Source of the DNA: Nemertoderma westbladi
Taxonomy: Eukaryota; Xenacoelomorpha; Nemertodermatida; Nemertodermatidae
Length of the DNA stretch: 64,000 bases
Assembly: GCA_032718475.1 (NCBI GenBank)
Contig: JAUCBJ010007542.1
Coordinates: 1 to 64,000, forward strand
Direction of reading: 5' to 3'
Numbering within the stretch: the stretch's first letter is position 1; the number at the start of each line of letters is the position of its first letter. The notes beneath the pieces were generated by a model, which saw only the letters and a list, made by a program, of their open reading frames with translations, had not been told where the DNA came from and made no database searches. Positions 11,749 to 21,756 of the stretch are shown in pieces. The position numbers and the translations under genes are program-made.

Positions 11749-13160
11749 TCAAGACAAGTTGTTGAGATTTTTTCTAAACAGATATCCCATGCCAGAGAAG
11801 ATACATTTTATCATTGTGTGTTCTACATGTTCAAATCCCGGTTTAAACAAAAAGCGACTTGCCCATTCTGGTTGTTCTTGGAGTAGTTCAAGCATAAGTG
11901 AAAATGGATTTCCATCCATGACAACAGATATCCATTTTCTATCGTTTCCAAATGCAATTTCAGTCAAGCTGGAAAGCATCTCCTTCAGAGATTCGTAACT
12001 GCATGGATCTTTTGGTAATGGCTGATGCGCAGACCAAGATGGCTTAGATAGATTGCATTTGTTGAGGTCCTGCATAGTTCCTATTTGTTCAAATATTTTA
12101 CCATTAGAATGATCACAAAAATATGAAGCACCAGTGTAACCTTTCAATTCCCTCAGTTCTGACAAGACAAAGGCCGCCCTTGCTTGTCGAAAAATACAAT
12201 CATATTTCTCAAAATATGACTCAACAATCTGTTCGATATCTACATTACTTAAGTCCAAATATGTTATATATTCGCCTTGCAGTTTAATTGATGGTGTATG
12301 TTGAATCGAAATAACAGAGCAAACCTTTGGCACCATAACCTTGTTTTTATACAGGTGATAAGTCTTACCCACAAACTGATTATTATAAACCACAATTGTC
12401 GAATCAGAGTTGTCTACTTTGTCCTTTATAGTGGCAGATGATTTCAACAGATTTAATAATGTAGTGTAAGTTGGTGCTGCGCTGGTATCTGAACGGACAA
12501 CCACACCTAATTTCGAATTATTAACTGCATAGCACACCACAGATTCTGTGGCAGAGTAAGTTCCCACAAAGTGCAAATTTAAAGTAGCAAGTAACAACTC
12601 ATACACCTTAGTTGCTATTTTTCCATTTCTGGACTTAAAGTCGGTCACGCCACAAAGTCTAAACAATAATTCACGAACATATCCAGATGGTATTTGTTGA
12701 CTATTTAAGTTCGCAATCAGATCATCTAGAGATTGTGCTCGAGGGTATGACGGGAGATGTTCCTTATGAAGTTGTTCACGACATTTATCGAAACAGGATT
12801 CCATGTTCCAAATTAAATTGAGATAAAGGTAAATTGCATGACGATGTATTGGTGCTTGCTTCAGTGAACAATGTTGGAGTAGGTAAAGGTTTACTTTCAA
12901 TCTCATCTTCTAATTTGTCTGGTCTCTGGCGGGTGCTGGGCAATGCAATTTTTTCAAGTAATATGAATGCCAGGCAGTACACATATATTTTGCTCTCTTT
13001 GGAAATACACCTTTTTCAATCATGTTGTCAATAACTTCTCGTTTGCCTTTTTTTTCGACAGGTCCATTATCTCATATGTGGCGACAGATGCCAATTCACT
13101 GGTGTGATCCATAACCCAATCATGACAAAGTGTTTTACAGCACCTTTTGAAGTTAGCCAT
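11749..13160 (-). pseudogene. Decayed reverse-strand gene, possible TE-encoded DUF6589-like protein
   Basis: A 385-codon open frame covers 11749-12906. The likely N-terminus lies further upstream at 13160, with a Met followed by Cys-rich residues (RCCKTLCHDW), and reaches the long frame only through changes of frame near 13060 and 12800. Near the C-terminus is VVMDGNPF... followed by PGFEHVEHTMIKCIF. That arrangement of an acidic VxxDGxPxxL segment and then PGxxHxExxM is one I associate with the DUF6589 family, found in many invertebrate repeats. The function of that family is unknown to me. It could instead be an intron-containing host gene, with the frame changes being introns. Identity is weakly supported. 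Confidence 0.4.
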
Positions 13161-13639
13161 TTATTAAATGTTGAAATATATTTCAATAAAAAAATAATAA
13201 AATCGTCTGATCGTTAATAAAAATAAATACAAAATAAAAATTTGTCTGTAATAATGGTTTTGGAAACAAAAATACCAGTCAGCCAGTATAGTGTGTAATA
13301 GTCTGTATGCGCTTAATTGGGTGTTCACATATTTTACTAATCTTAAGGAAAGCTCAATTAGGCGTTCTAAAATCATATCGCTTAATTAGACTAATTTTTT
13401 ATTTACACAAGCCAAAAGATGGTATCCATGGTGATAAGGCCAGCTGTTTTGTCCAAAGAGTGTGTGTTTTTTAAGTTTAATGTGTGGTTGAGCTCCAAGT
13501 TTCCTATAGAGATTATTACTATAGGCAGCGCTCAATTGGGCCGTTTGGCAGTGGCACTTAATTAGGCGAAAGTACTTAACTGTATATTGCCATGTGCAGA
13601 AATTATTTGATTAATTGAACAAATTAAATTCACAATTTA
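13161..13639. other. Non-coding DNA with recurring CTTAATTAGGCG-like words
   Basis: Variants of (C)TTAATT(A/G)GGCG occur at about 13312, 13357, 13380, 13530 and 13558 in both direct and near-direct form, upstream of the decayed minus-strand gene. Such repeated words would fit subterminal transposase-binding sites of the element carrying that gene. No terminal repeats were found, so this stays a guess. Confidence 0.35.
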
Positions 13640-13949
13640 GTATTGAATCCGCGTGAAGTACCACCTGCTGGCAAAAGCAGTTGTGGTACGCCGATGATGC
13701 CTCGTCAGCTGGGTCTATCGCCGGTGTGTGGGAATGGTGGGAGGAGTTGCGCCATCATGGACCCCGATTTGGCTACAACCCAGAGCCCACGAAGAACTAC
13801 CTGGTGGTCAAACCAGAGTTTGCGAGAAGGGCGACTGTGGTGTTCATGGGATCTGGAGTCCAGATCGTATCCGGCCACCGTTTCCTCGGTGGTTACATGG
13901 GGGACTCCCAGGTACTGCGGGAGTTCATAGCGGTGAAAGTGGCGGGGTG
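13640..13949 (+). pseudogene. Old retrotransposon RT, piece 1 (YADD box)
   Basis: The frame contains LWYADDASSAG (catalytic YADD of reverse transcriptase), then KNYLVVKPEF and GHRFLGGYMGD, a layout typical of the palm/thumb of a retrotransposon RT family common in aquatic invertebrates. It stops being RT-like at GGGGTG (13944-13949), the 6-bp target duplication of the DNA transposon that starts at 13950. The reading frame resumes after that element at 23442. The start is 5'-truncated, with nothing RT-like seen before 13640. Confidence 0.8.
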
Positions 13950-14072
13950 TATGGCTTTAGGGTCAATATTCAGTGTTTTAATATTTTTTATTCAGTATAA
14001 ATTTACATTCAGTAATAATTAATATCTTTCAGTGTTCTACAATATCGTTCAGTAATTAACTGAAATTATCTT

Positions 14073-14632
14073 TCAGTAATACTGAATTATCTTTCAGTAT
14101 TTACTGAATTATCTTTCAGTATTTACTGAATTATCTTTCAGTATTTACTGAATTATCTTTCAGTATTTACTGAATTATCTTTCAGTATTTACTGAATTAT
14201 CTTTCAGTATTTACTGAATTATCTTTCAGTATTTACTGAATTATCTTTCAGTATTTACTGAATTATCTTTCAGTATTTACTGAATTATCTTTCAGTATTT
14301 ACTGAATTATCTTTCAGTATTTACTGAATTATCTTTCAGTATTTACTGAATTATCTTTCAGTATTTACTGAATTATCTTTCAGTATTTACTGAATTATCT
14401 TTCAGTATTTACTGAATTATCTTTCAGTATTTACTGAATTATCTTTCAGTATTTACTGAATTATCTTTCAGTATTTACTGAATTATCTTTCAGTATTTAC
14501 TGAATTATCTTTCACGTATTTACTGTCATATTATCTTTCAGTATTTACTGAATTATCTTTCAGTATTTACTGAATTATCTTTCAGTATACTGAATTATCT
14601 TTCAGTATTTACTGAATTATCTTTCAGTATTT
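14073..14632 (+). repeat. 22-bp tandem array, left terminal repeat
   Basis: About 25 copies of CAGTATTTACTGAATTATCT plus TT, very uniform. Each unit contains the self-complementary CAGTA-TT-TACTG. The array ends in GCCATA at 14633-14638, an inverted copy of the element's terminal TATGGC. No unique spacers separate the units, so this is a satellite-type array and not a CRISPR. Confidence 0.95.
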
Positions 14633-14638
14633 GCCATA

Positions 14639-14840
14639 GCACATCAGTATAAAATCACTCATTATTATAAATTCCTTGAATTCAATAGGCCAATACAAAA
14701 AGGCGCATTCTAGAATAATGTATGTAGAGGGAATTTCAAGTTACTTGTTAGGTTGCGAGAATATTGTACCGGTACTAGTAGACATACAGTATGGCAGATC
14801 CTGCGGGGTTATTTCTTCACGAAATTGAACAAGCAATACT
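14639..14840 (+). repeat. Inner part of left inverted repeat, includes duplicated transposase start
   Basis: Inverted partner of 17538-17739 (GCACATCAGTATAAAATCAC and complement). It contains a second copy of the transposase initiation region: ATG at 14791 opens MADPAGLFLHEIEQAIL and stops at 14856. The promoter and first codons of the transposase therefore exist at both ends of the element. Confidence 0.85.
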
Positions 14841-15005
14841 GACTGGCATATTCTAGAATATATAATGTTAATTTACGAAAACTGTCGACGGTGCAGTATG
14901 GCCTATGCAGTATGAAGTTACACTAGGCTACACAGTTTGTTGTTAGTTATGTATTAGCGTGATATATTTAATTAAGTGTAAGAAACTGAGGAAGAATAAA
15001 CTGCA

Positions 15006-15917
15006 ATGCCGCGTTTTTGTGGAGCATGTGGTTCAGCAAATGAACTGAATTTCTGTACTAGTTGCGGTCGTTCTCTTTTAGTGGATGATACTCCCACCAT
15101 TCACAATCGCAATCTAAACGAGAATACAAATCCATCGACCTCGCCACCACCTATGCCAAATGCGTTTACAGTAGATTCGGTAAGGGAAGCTGTCCGAGCG
15201 GAATTGTCGACTAGTTTCTCCCCTTATAGAATTCAAGTTCCGGCAAATTCGCCTACAATGTTTAACGCTGCTGCGAATTCGGTACCTCGCTCCGGCACAG
15301 CGGGCGGTTCTAGACGGAGAGTTACTAGCCGGGTTCCGTTGGGAGGCCGTCGACAAGGTCGTCCTTCTACAGAACCGTTAAGTATAACACGTGACCTGCG
15401 TATTCTTCGAGCCGCTTCATCTGAACTTGAAACCGATTCTAGAATTCTCACCTGGAAGTTCGCCCTTCTAACCTTTGAAGTGAATGACTCTAAAGAAGTA
15501 ATAAGACAAAAAATTTGCAAAATTCTAGAACAGGCGGAGGCTCCAAAGTTCTCGGAAAATGACTTCAATTTCGTTAAGGTAGTTAGAACAACAGTGTTTG
15601 AAAGTTCCTGTACTGGTGATGGGTTTACTGGTGAAATTTTAAAATCAACCTTCCCAAAGGGCAAAACTATAACTATTCAGCTAACATACAACCCTAAATG
15701 TAATGATAATCAAATGGTGGAAATAAGTGAAAGTGAAGAGAATGTGGAAACTGAAACTGAACCTGGACAAGACATAGCAACCCACAGTCGAGACAGTATC
15801 GTCCATCACAATACATCCACACTGACATCTAATAATAGTGAGGTTGCGCCCATTCCATTTATAACTACTGTATGGAAACTGATACAGACAGTAGTGACGA
15901 TAATATTATCGACTTAA
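15006..15917 (+). pseudogene. Truncated IS3EU accessory gene, N-terminal zinc-ribbon protein
   Basis: 303 codons from ATG 15006. The N-terminus has two CxxC pairs (CGACG and CTSCG at residues ~5-18), a zinc-ribbon. A Pro/Ser-rich and basic stretch follows, then a folded region ending in FNFVKVVRTTVF...TITIQLT at about residues 180-235, and an acidic tail. IS3EU-type elements often carry a partner gene whose product begins with a zinc ribbon and ends in a HECT-like ubiquitin-ligase domain. This region resembles the segment before that domain, but no HECT domain is present. Near 15870 a shift of frame would extend an acidic tail into the LTR start, so the C-terminus was lost when the LTR came in or by a linked deletion. 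The assignment is inference. Confidence 0.55.
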
Positions 15918-15927
15918 CTACAGCAGA

Positions 15928-16978
15928 TGTAAAAGCTTTTGGGGATATAACTGGCCTTTTCCATTTGTAATCCAGTTTTCCCCCATTCGCTCAAATCCTC
16001 TAAACTGTTGCTTCTAGTGGCACAATCCGCCCGCTGGTTGGCTGATTTGCTGTACGCATGGCCTCTTTGTTCTGTTCGATTAACCAATCAGAACAATGAT
16101 CGACCAATCAGAGCGATTTAGCCTTGTGTTGGCTATGGGCTGCAAAGGCTAGGGAGGTTTGGCATTTAGACATTCATGGAACTTATAGAAACTGGAACTC
16201 TGCCAATGAGAGCTTTTCCTCTTTGTGTTGAAAGCTACCTGCAACAGCTCACAGGGTTCAGTGTGTTGGTTTTCCTGATGCCATGAACATCGGCTATGGA
16301 ACTATTCTGAATTATTCCAACATTAGAACGGCTTTAATTATAAGAACACATAACTGTTACCGGCACGGCACGGTACAGCGGTACGAGACACTAAGAACAC
16401 ATAACGGTACGGTACGTATTGCACATTATTTACTGCTATTTGCTGTTTGTTATTAAATGTATCATTCGTTTGCATATTGTTATTTGGAGAATAACTATAA
16501 ACGATCAGAAACCCCGATCTTCTTGATACACTAAGGTTAGAGAGACCGGCTACATATAGCAATTGCGACTTATATTATCGTGGTTTGTAGTGAATTGAAT
16601 GCTATTTTATAGGCCCTACAAATGTCGGTTGCTATTCTCTTTATATATGATTAAAATCAGTGACTATCGGCAATTCAGTGTGCAGCGGTGTGCAATAGTC
16701 TGTATGTGCTTGTCCGCGTAACAAAGCATCTCCTAAAGAATGCGCCTTATGTGTAACTTATAATCCATTCCGTTGTGTTTAGTGTAAGCCATAGCTCTGT
16801 TTATATAGATAGAGCGCCACATCCTAAAGGAACTGCTAATATTTCCCGAAAGTGAATAATATTTGTCAGAGATTATATATTAACGATCAATCGAATAGTA
16901 CGGTAGGCCTGCACCGCAATCAAATTAAAGCATCCGAATCCAGTCTCCCGGGTATATCCAGCGGGTGAATGGTCGCGA
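15928..16978 (+). repeat. 3'-truncated LTR of the giant BEL-like family (copy D)
   Basis: It opens TGTAAAAGCTTTTGGGG and follows the LTR of copy A through TTTATATAGATAGAGCGCCA and the cccgggtatatccagcgggtg block. It breaks off after GGTCGCG at 16978, about 110 bp short of the expected GAACA end. The sequence then enters the transposase gene. No internal retrotransposon sequence is attached, so it is a truncated solo LTR. It belongs to the same LTR subfamily as copy A. Confidence 0.8.
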
Positions 16979-17587
16979 AATCGGATCAATATCTCTCAAC
17001 GTACGATGGACGCGCTTTAATGTAACTATAATCCCTTTAGCTAACAGCAAGCCTTTCACTAGTCGACATCCTGCATGAACATGAGTTTCGTGGATTTTTT
17101 GAACTTCTTGTCTCAGATCGTCATCTGATATTTCTGTAAAAGACGTTTCTCGTTGTATACCGAATTCTCGAACTCGACGTGTGATTGTAGAACGACTAAC
17201 TCCTAACATCTTACTTATGTCTGTCCAGGTGAAGTTCGAGTCACGTAAATATTCTAGAAGTTCCTTAGGTATTACATAATAAGGTCGACCCTCATTCCCA
17301 GTCCGTGCTTGAGATATAAGTACTTCCGCAGGCATTGTGCAACAAAAACTTCTTTCAATATTCAGATTCTGTACCCATTTTAACCAATTTCTTGTTTCGA
17401 CTCCCAGTATACCAAGTTGTTCACTTTGCTGAGTTGAATCTATAATTTCTAGTGTAGAAATATAATACTCCATTCGACGACACAGCTGTTCATATTCATT
17501 TTGATTTATACCGTCAGTCGGAATTCTGGAACACTTCAGTATTGCTTGTTCAATTTCGTGAAGAAATAACCCCGCAGGATCTGCCAT
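16925..17587 (-). pseudogene. Truncated IS3EU/integrase-like transposase
   Basis: It opens at ATG 17587, inside the inner inverted repeat. Residues ~100-135 form a helix-turn-helix of the type TWTDISKMLGVSRSTITRRV. They are followed by EISDDDLRQEVQKIHETHVHAGCRLVKG and RVHRTLRDIDP, the conserved lead-in to the catalytic core of integrase-like transposases that I link to IS3EU. The DDE core is entirely missing. After RDIDPIS the last ~17 codons are translated from the truncated LTR (copy D). It is therefore catalytically dead, though the DNA-binding N-terminal half is open and could still be produced. Confidence 0.8.
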
Positions 17588-17739
17588 ACTGTATGTCTAC
17601 TAGTACCGGTACAATATTCTCGCAACCTAACAAGTAACTTGAAATTCCCTCTACATACATTATTCTAGAATGCGCCTTTTTGTATTGGCCTATTGAATTC
17701 AAGGAAGTTATAATAATGAGTGATTTTATACTGATGTGC
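17538..17739 (-). repeat. Inner part of right inverted repeat
   Basis: Inverted copy of 14639-14840. It covers the transposase start codon and ~150 bp upstream and ends at TATGGC (17740-17745), where the tandem array begins. Confidence 0.85.
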
Positions 17740-17745
17740 TATGGC

Positions 17746-18209
17746 AAATACTGAAAGATAATTCAGTAAATACTGAGAGATAATTCAGTAAATACTGAAA
17801 GATAATTCAGTAAATACTGAAAGATAATTCAGTAAATACTGAAAGATAATTCACTAAATACTGAAAGATAATTCAGTAAATACTGAAAGATAATTCAGTA
17901 AGTACTGAAAGATAATTCAGTAAATACTGAAAGATAATTCAGTAAATACAGAAAGATAATTCAGTAAATACTGAAAGATAATTCAGTAAATACTGAAAGA
18001 TAATTCAGTAAATACTGAAAGATAATTCAGTAAATACTGAAAGATAATTCAGTAAATACTAAAAGATAATTCAGTAAATACTGAAAGATAATTCAGTAAA
18101 TACTGAAAGATAATTCAGTAAATACTGAAAGATAATTCAGTATTACTGAAAGATAATTGAGTAAATACTGAAAGATAATTCAGTAAATACTGAAAGATAA
18201 TTCAGTAAA
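17746..18209 (-). repeat. 22-bp tandem array, right terminal repeat
   Basis: About 21 copies of the inverse unit (AGTAAATACTGAAAGATAAT), slightly more diverged than the left array. The array is interrupted at about 18210 by a LINE and resumes after it at 23266-23340 for a few degenerate units before the terminal tip. Confidence 0.95.
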
Positions 18210-18375
18210 TAATATAATAATAATAATAATAATTAAAATATTTATATAGCGCCTTTCCTAAATTAAGAGCAAGGCGCATGGCACTGTTAAAATGTAGGAT
18301 TGCTAAAAAATTAGATAAAAACAGTTTAATTAAAAACGGACATTGATAACATCGTGTGAACATGATTATGCAGAT

Positions 18376-21300
18376 TTACTCGTACTCCAGGTGGAAGTAG
18401 TGTGTTTTTAGCCTCGACTTAAAAACCGCGATGGTTGGTGATTGTCGAACGTTGATTGGCAGTTTGTTCCAAATAGTCGGGGCAGCAACTGAGAAAGCGC
18501 GCTTGCCGTAGTGCACCATGTTGAATCTAGGGATCACCAGCAGTTCGTAGTGGGATGACTTCAGTGACCGGGAGGGCGTGTAGGGTGACAGTAGATCTCG
18601 CAGATATACTGGTGCTGTTCCATTCAGACACTTGTAGGTAATCATAGCAATTTTATAGTCTATCCGACGTTGCACTGGAAGCCAATGTAGTCGCATTAGT
18701 ACAGGGGTCATTCGTTGCCTGTCACTTTTCTTGAGACCAACTAAAAGACGCGCCGCACAGTTCTGCACATATTGTAGCTTTTTAATGGAATCAGTCGGAA
18801 GACCGTAATAAAGGGAGTTGCAGTTGTCCAATTTACTTGTGACAAGCGCATGAATCAAAATCTCAAGATTATCTTTGGATAAATAGCGCTTAATTTTTCC
18901 AAGATTCCTGAGGTGATAGAATGCTTCTCTGACAGTAATTCCAATGTGCTTGCGGAGTGTCAGATGAGAATCGATTTCAACACCGATATTACGCGCAGTT
19001 GCGCTACAACCAATAGTCTCGGAACCGATTATCACGTGCGGGGATTCAACTTGTTTACCGAATTGCGACTGCAGCATGACCACTTTAGTCTTATCTGAGT
19101 TCATCTTTAAAAGATGTGAGTCCATCCATGCTCGAACTTCGGAAAGGCACTTTTCAGTGATATCCACTGCATCATTCAGGTTTGATTTCTTAAATGTTAT
19201 GTATATTTGAGTATCATCTGCGTAGAGATGTAGGGACAGTCCGTATTTCCTTATCACATTTGCGAGTGAACGTGTATAAATAGTAAATAGTATTGGGCCA
19301 AGTACTGATCCTTGTGGGAGGCCGTATCTTAATTGCTGAGGTTGAGAATATGAGTTGTTAATGCGTACTTGTTGTGAGCGGCCCAACAAGTAGGATCGAA
19401 ACCAATCTAGTGCTGTCCCTGCAATGCCGATCTCATGTTCCAGAGTATTTAATAAGATACTGTGTTCGACAGTATCAAATGCAGCACTGAGATCGAGCAT
19501 TATTAACAGTACTGCACAACCATCATCAATTCCCCTCAGAATCTCATCGCTGACCCTAAGGAGTGCAGTTTCGGTTCCATGGAATGGTCTATAGGCACTT
19601 TGCATAGGCTCGTGTAGATTATGTAAGTTCAGATGGAGCATCAGTTGGTTTGCAACAGCTTTTTCAACTAACTTCGAAATGAACAAGAGGTTTGAAACAG
19701 GTCTAAAGTTTTTCAGTATCTCGGGGTCAAGGCGTAGCTTCTTGATAATGGGATTGAGCACAGCTTCTTTAAATAATGATGGGAATGTAGCAGTTGTGAG
19801 TGATAAATTAATTATCATTGTAATGACACTTAAGAGAGTTGTAAGGTATTGCTTCACAATATGTGTAGGGAGTGGATCACGGGGACTGGATTTGGGTTTT
19901 GAATCTTTGATAAGCTTGGCAACATCATCAGTTGATATTTCCTCGAAGTGATCAAGTTTTGGTACTGAAAAAGAGAATTGTGAGTCAGTTGGGCTACAAT
20001 ACTCTTCATCAGGGGCTACCTTGGCCCCAACCTCAGATTCAGCACTTCCGCAGTTCATAGTCTGATTTGGCAGATTTTGTCGAAGTTCGATATCAACACC
20101 CAGCATTTCATCGCGAATATTTTCAATCTTTTTGTCGAAGTAGACTGCAAACCTTTCAGTTAACTCATATGCAGAGTCATGAGTCGGTAGGACATTACTT
20201 TTACGGTGAAGAATTTTGTCAACCACTGAGAAGAGCTTTCTATTATCACCAATGTTTGAATCAATAATACCCCTGTAGAATTTCTCTTTTGTTGATATTA
20301 ATAGCTGTGCCACGACATTACATTGTTGCCTGTAAGCATCACAGTCTATCTGAAGTTGAGTCTTTCTATACCGGCGCTCGAGTCTCCTTCGCTTCCTTTT
20401 AGCCTCCATTATTGAATTATTGTACCACTTTGCCATGGGCTGAGATTTCGTGCACTTTTCAACAAGTGGTGCGTGAAGTTCGTAGAGGGACGATATAATG
20501 TCATTGTACTGCCTTGATAACTCATTGACATTCGTTGCAGGACATCGGCATAATAGTGATGATTCAATATCAGTGCGAAGGTCACACCAGTTAGTCGATT
20601 TCGTATCTCTGTAGGATGTCACACAGGGTACTAGTGGAGGCTTTGACAAGTTCAAATTAAAGCTGACTGCGAAGTGATCAGAAAGCCCAATGTCATGTAC
20701 ACAAATATTATCAACGAGTTGCAAGTCCTCAGAGTAGGTTAAGATCAGATCAAGGGTGTGTCCGTGTCGATGTGTTGGTTCCTCTACATGCTGTGTGAGT
20801 CCGAAGCAGCTAACAATCTCGAGAAATTTGCAGGCTTCCGCATTGCAATTGTTGTCAACATGGAAGTTGAAATCGCCAATTATAATTAGCCTACCGGAGG
20901 AAGTTATCAGATTCTGAAGCAAATCGGCAAATTGGTCTAGAAATTGTGTATATGTGAAACCGTTAGCTGGGCTTGGGCAGGTCCGGTATATAATGAATAT
21001 CCTAATTAAGGACCCCGAGTGGCGTAGGGTCAGCTCCATGTACTCAAAGGTTGGATATGTTGAACCATCAGAAGGACTGACCTTCATGCTCAGGGAGTCG
21101 CGATGGATACAGGCCACGCCACCGCTTCTTGTTCTGGTTCTTGGAATGTGTTTTATAGAGCTACCCCTAGGACAGATATCATTTATGACCACATGATCCT
21201 GGATTGTACCTGTCAACCAAGTCTCAGTGATGGCAGTTATATCAATGGTATTCTCCAGAATGTAGTCTTTAATAAATTCTGCTTTGTTGTTCACAGACTG

Positions 21301-21711
21301 TGCATTATACAGTAATATACTGATTTTACTGGTAACCGCTGAAGGGGGGAGGCCCGGGAGGGTCATTGACCCCTGATCATTTTCATTAACACCAACAGCG
21401 GTAAAACACGACACATTATCATTAACCGTAGTTAATCTTGGGGACATTGACCTAATGGTTAAACACGACATGTTATCATTAAACATAGTTTTCCTTGGTG
21501 GCGTAGACCTCTGATTATTTCCGTTAACATTAACAGCGGTAAAACACAACACATTATCCTGAAGCACAGTTGTCTTTGGGGACATTGGCCTCTTTAAAGT
21601 TAAACAGGACTCAATATCTTTGTCATTAGCAAACTGTGAACTGGGTATATTTTCCTTTACGGGAATAATTGAAGTAGCTCCGGATTTCTTAACGGATTTA
21701 ACATTAACCAA
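18376..21711 (-). CDS. LINE ORF2: APE endonuclease and reverse transcriptase (CR1-like)
   Basis: About 1,111 codons without a stop. Residues ~135-360 carry an apurinic-like endonuclease: LLYNAQSV, AITETWL, GDFNFHVD and the C-terminal LSDHFAVSF. The RT core spans ~640-880, with FRPVSNLLFISKLVEK, DLSAAFDTV, GLPQGSVLGPILF and the YADD catalytic box at about residue 830. A thumb/C-terminal region follows with LHWLPVQRRIDYKI, which is common in CR1/Daphne-type LINEs. The product would nick target DNA and copy the LINE RNA there. The window's first codon of this frame is not ATG, so the start is uncertain. The frame is intact, so this may be a young copy. Clade CR1-like is my best reading. Confidence 0.85.
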   Translation of the reverse strand: MVNVKSVKKSGATSIIPVKENIPSSQFANDKDIESCLTLKRPMSPKTTVLQDNVLCFTAVNVNGNNQRSTPPRKTMFNDNMSCLTIRSMSPRLTTVNDNVSCFTAVGVNENDQGSMTLPGLPPSAVTSKISILLYNAQSVNNKAEFIKDYILENTIDITAITETWLTGTIQDHVVINDICPRGSSIKHIPRTRTRSGGVACIHRDSLSMKVSPSDGSTYPTFEYMELTLRHSGSLIRIFIIYRTCPSPANGFTYTQFLDQFADLLQNLITSSGRLIIIGDFNFHVDNNCNAEACKFLEIVSCFGLTQHVEEPTHRHGHTLDLILTYSEDLQLVDNICVHDIGLSDHFAVSFNLNLSKPPLVPCVTSYRDTKSTNWCDLRTDIESSLLCRCPATNVNELSRQYNDIISSLYELHAPLVEKCTKSQPMAKWYNNSIMEAKRKRRRLERRYRKTQLQIDCDAYRQQCNVVAQLLISTKEKFYRGIIDSNIGDNRKLFSVVDKILHRKSNVLPTHDSAYELTERFAVYFDKKIENIRDEMLGVDIELRQNLPNQTMNCGSAESEVGAKVAPDEEYCSPTDSQFSFSVPKLDHFEEISTDDVAKLIKDSKPKSSPRDPLPTHIVKQYLTTLLSVITMIINLSLTTATFPSLFKEAVLNPIIKKLRLDPEILKNFRPVSNLLFISKLVEKAVANQLMLHLNLHNLHEPMQSAYRPFHGTETALLRVSDEILRGIDDGCAVLLIMLDLSAAFDTVEHSILLNTLEHEIGIAGTALDWFRSYLLGRSQQVRINNSYSQPQQLRYGLPQGSVLGPILFTIYTRSLANVIRKYGLSLHLYADDTQIYITFKKSNLNDAVDITEKCLSEVRAWMDSHLLKMNSDKTKVVMLQSQFGKQVESPHVIIGSETIGCSATARNIGVEIDSHLTLRKHIGITVREAFYHLRNLGKIKRYLSKDNLEILIHALVTSKLDNCNSLYYGLPTDSIKKLQYVQNCAARLLVGLKKSDRQRMTPVLMRLHWLPVQRRIDYKIAMITYKCLNGTAPVYLRDLLSPYTPSRSLKSSHYELLVIPRFNMVHYGKRAFSVAAPTIWNKLPINVRQSPTIAVFKSRLKTHYFHLEYE

Positions 21712-21756
21712 TAAATTGGAGTCCCTGTCCTTATCATTAACTATTGAAACATCCAG

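Noticed and set aside
13950-13975. Telomere-like TTTAGGG at the transposon end
   Set aside because: Only one occurrence and it is part of the terminal inverted repeat.
14073-14632. CRISPR-like regularly repeated 22-bp units
   Set aside because: Units are head-to-tail with no unique spacers, in a eukaryotic transposon end.
15114-15664. Reverse-strand frames opposite the zinc-ribbon gene
   Set aside because: Shadows of the plus-strand frame, which has CxxC pairs and a plausible start.
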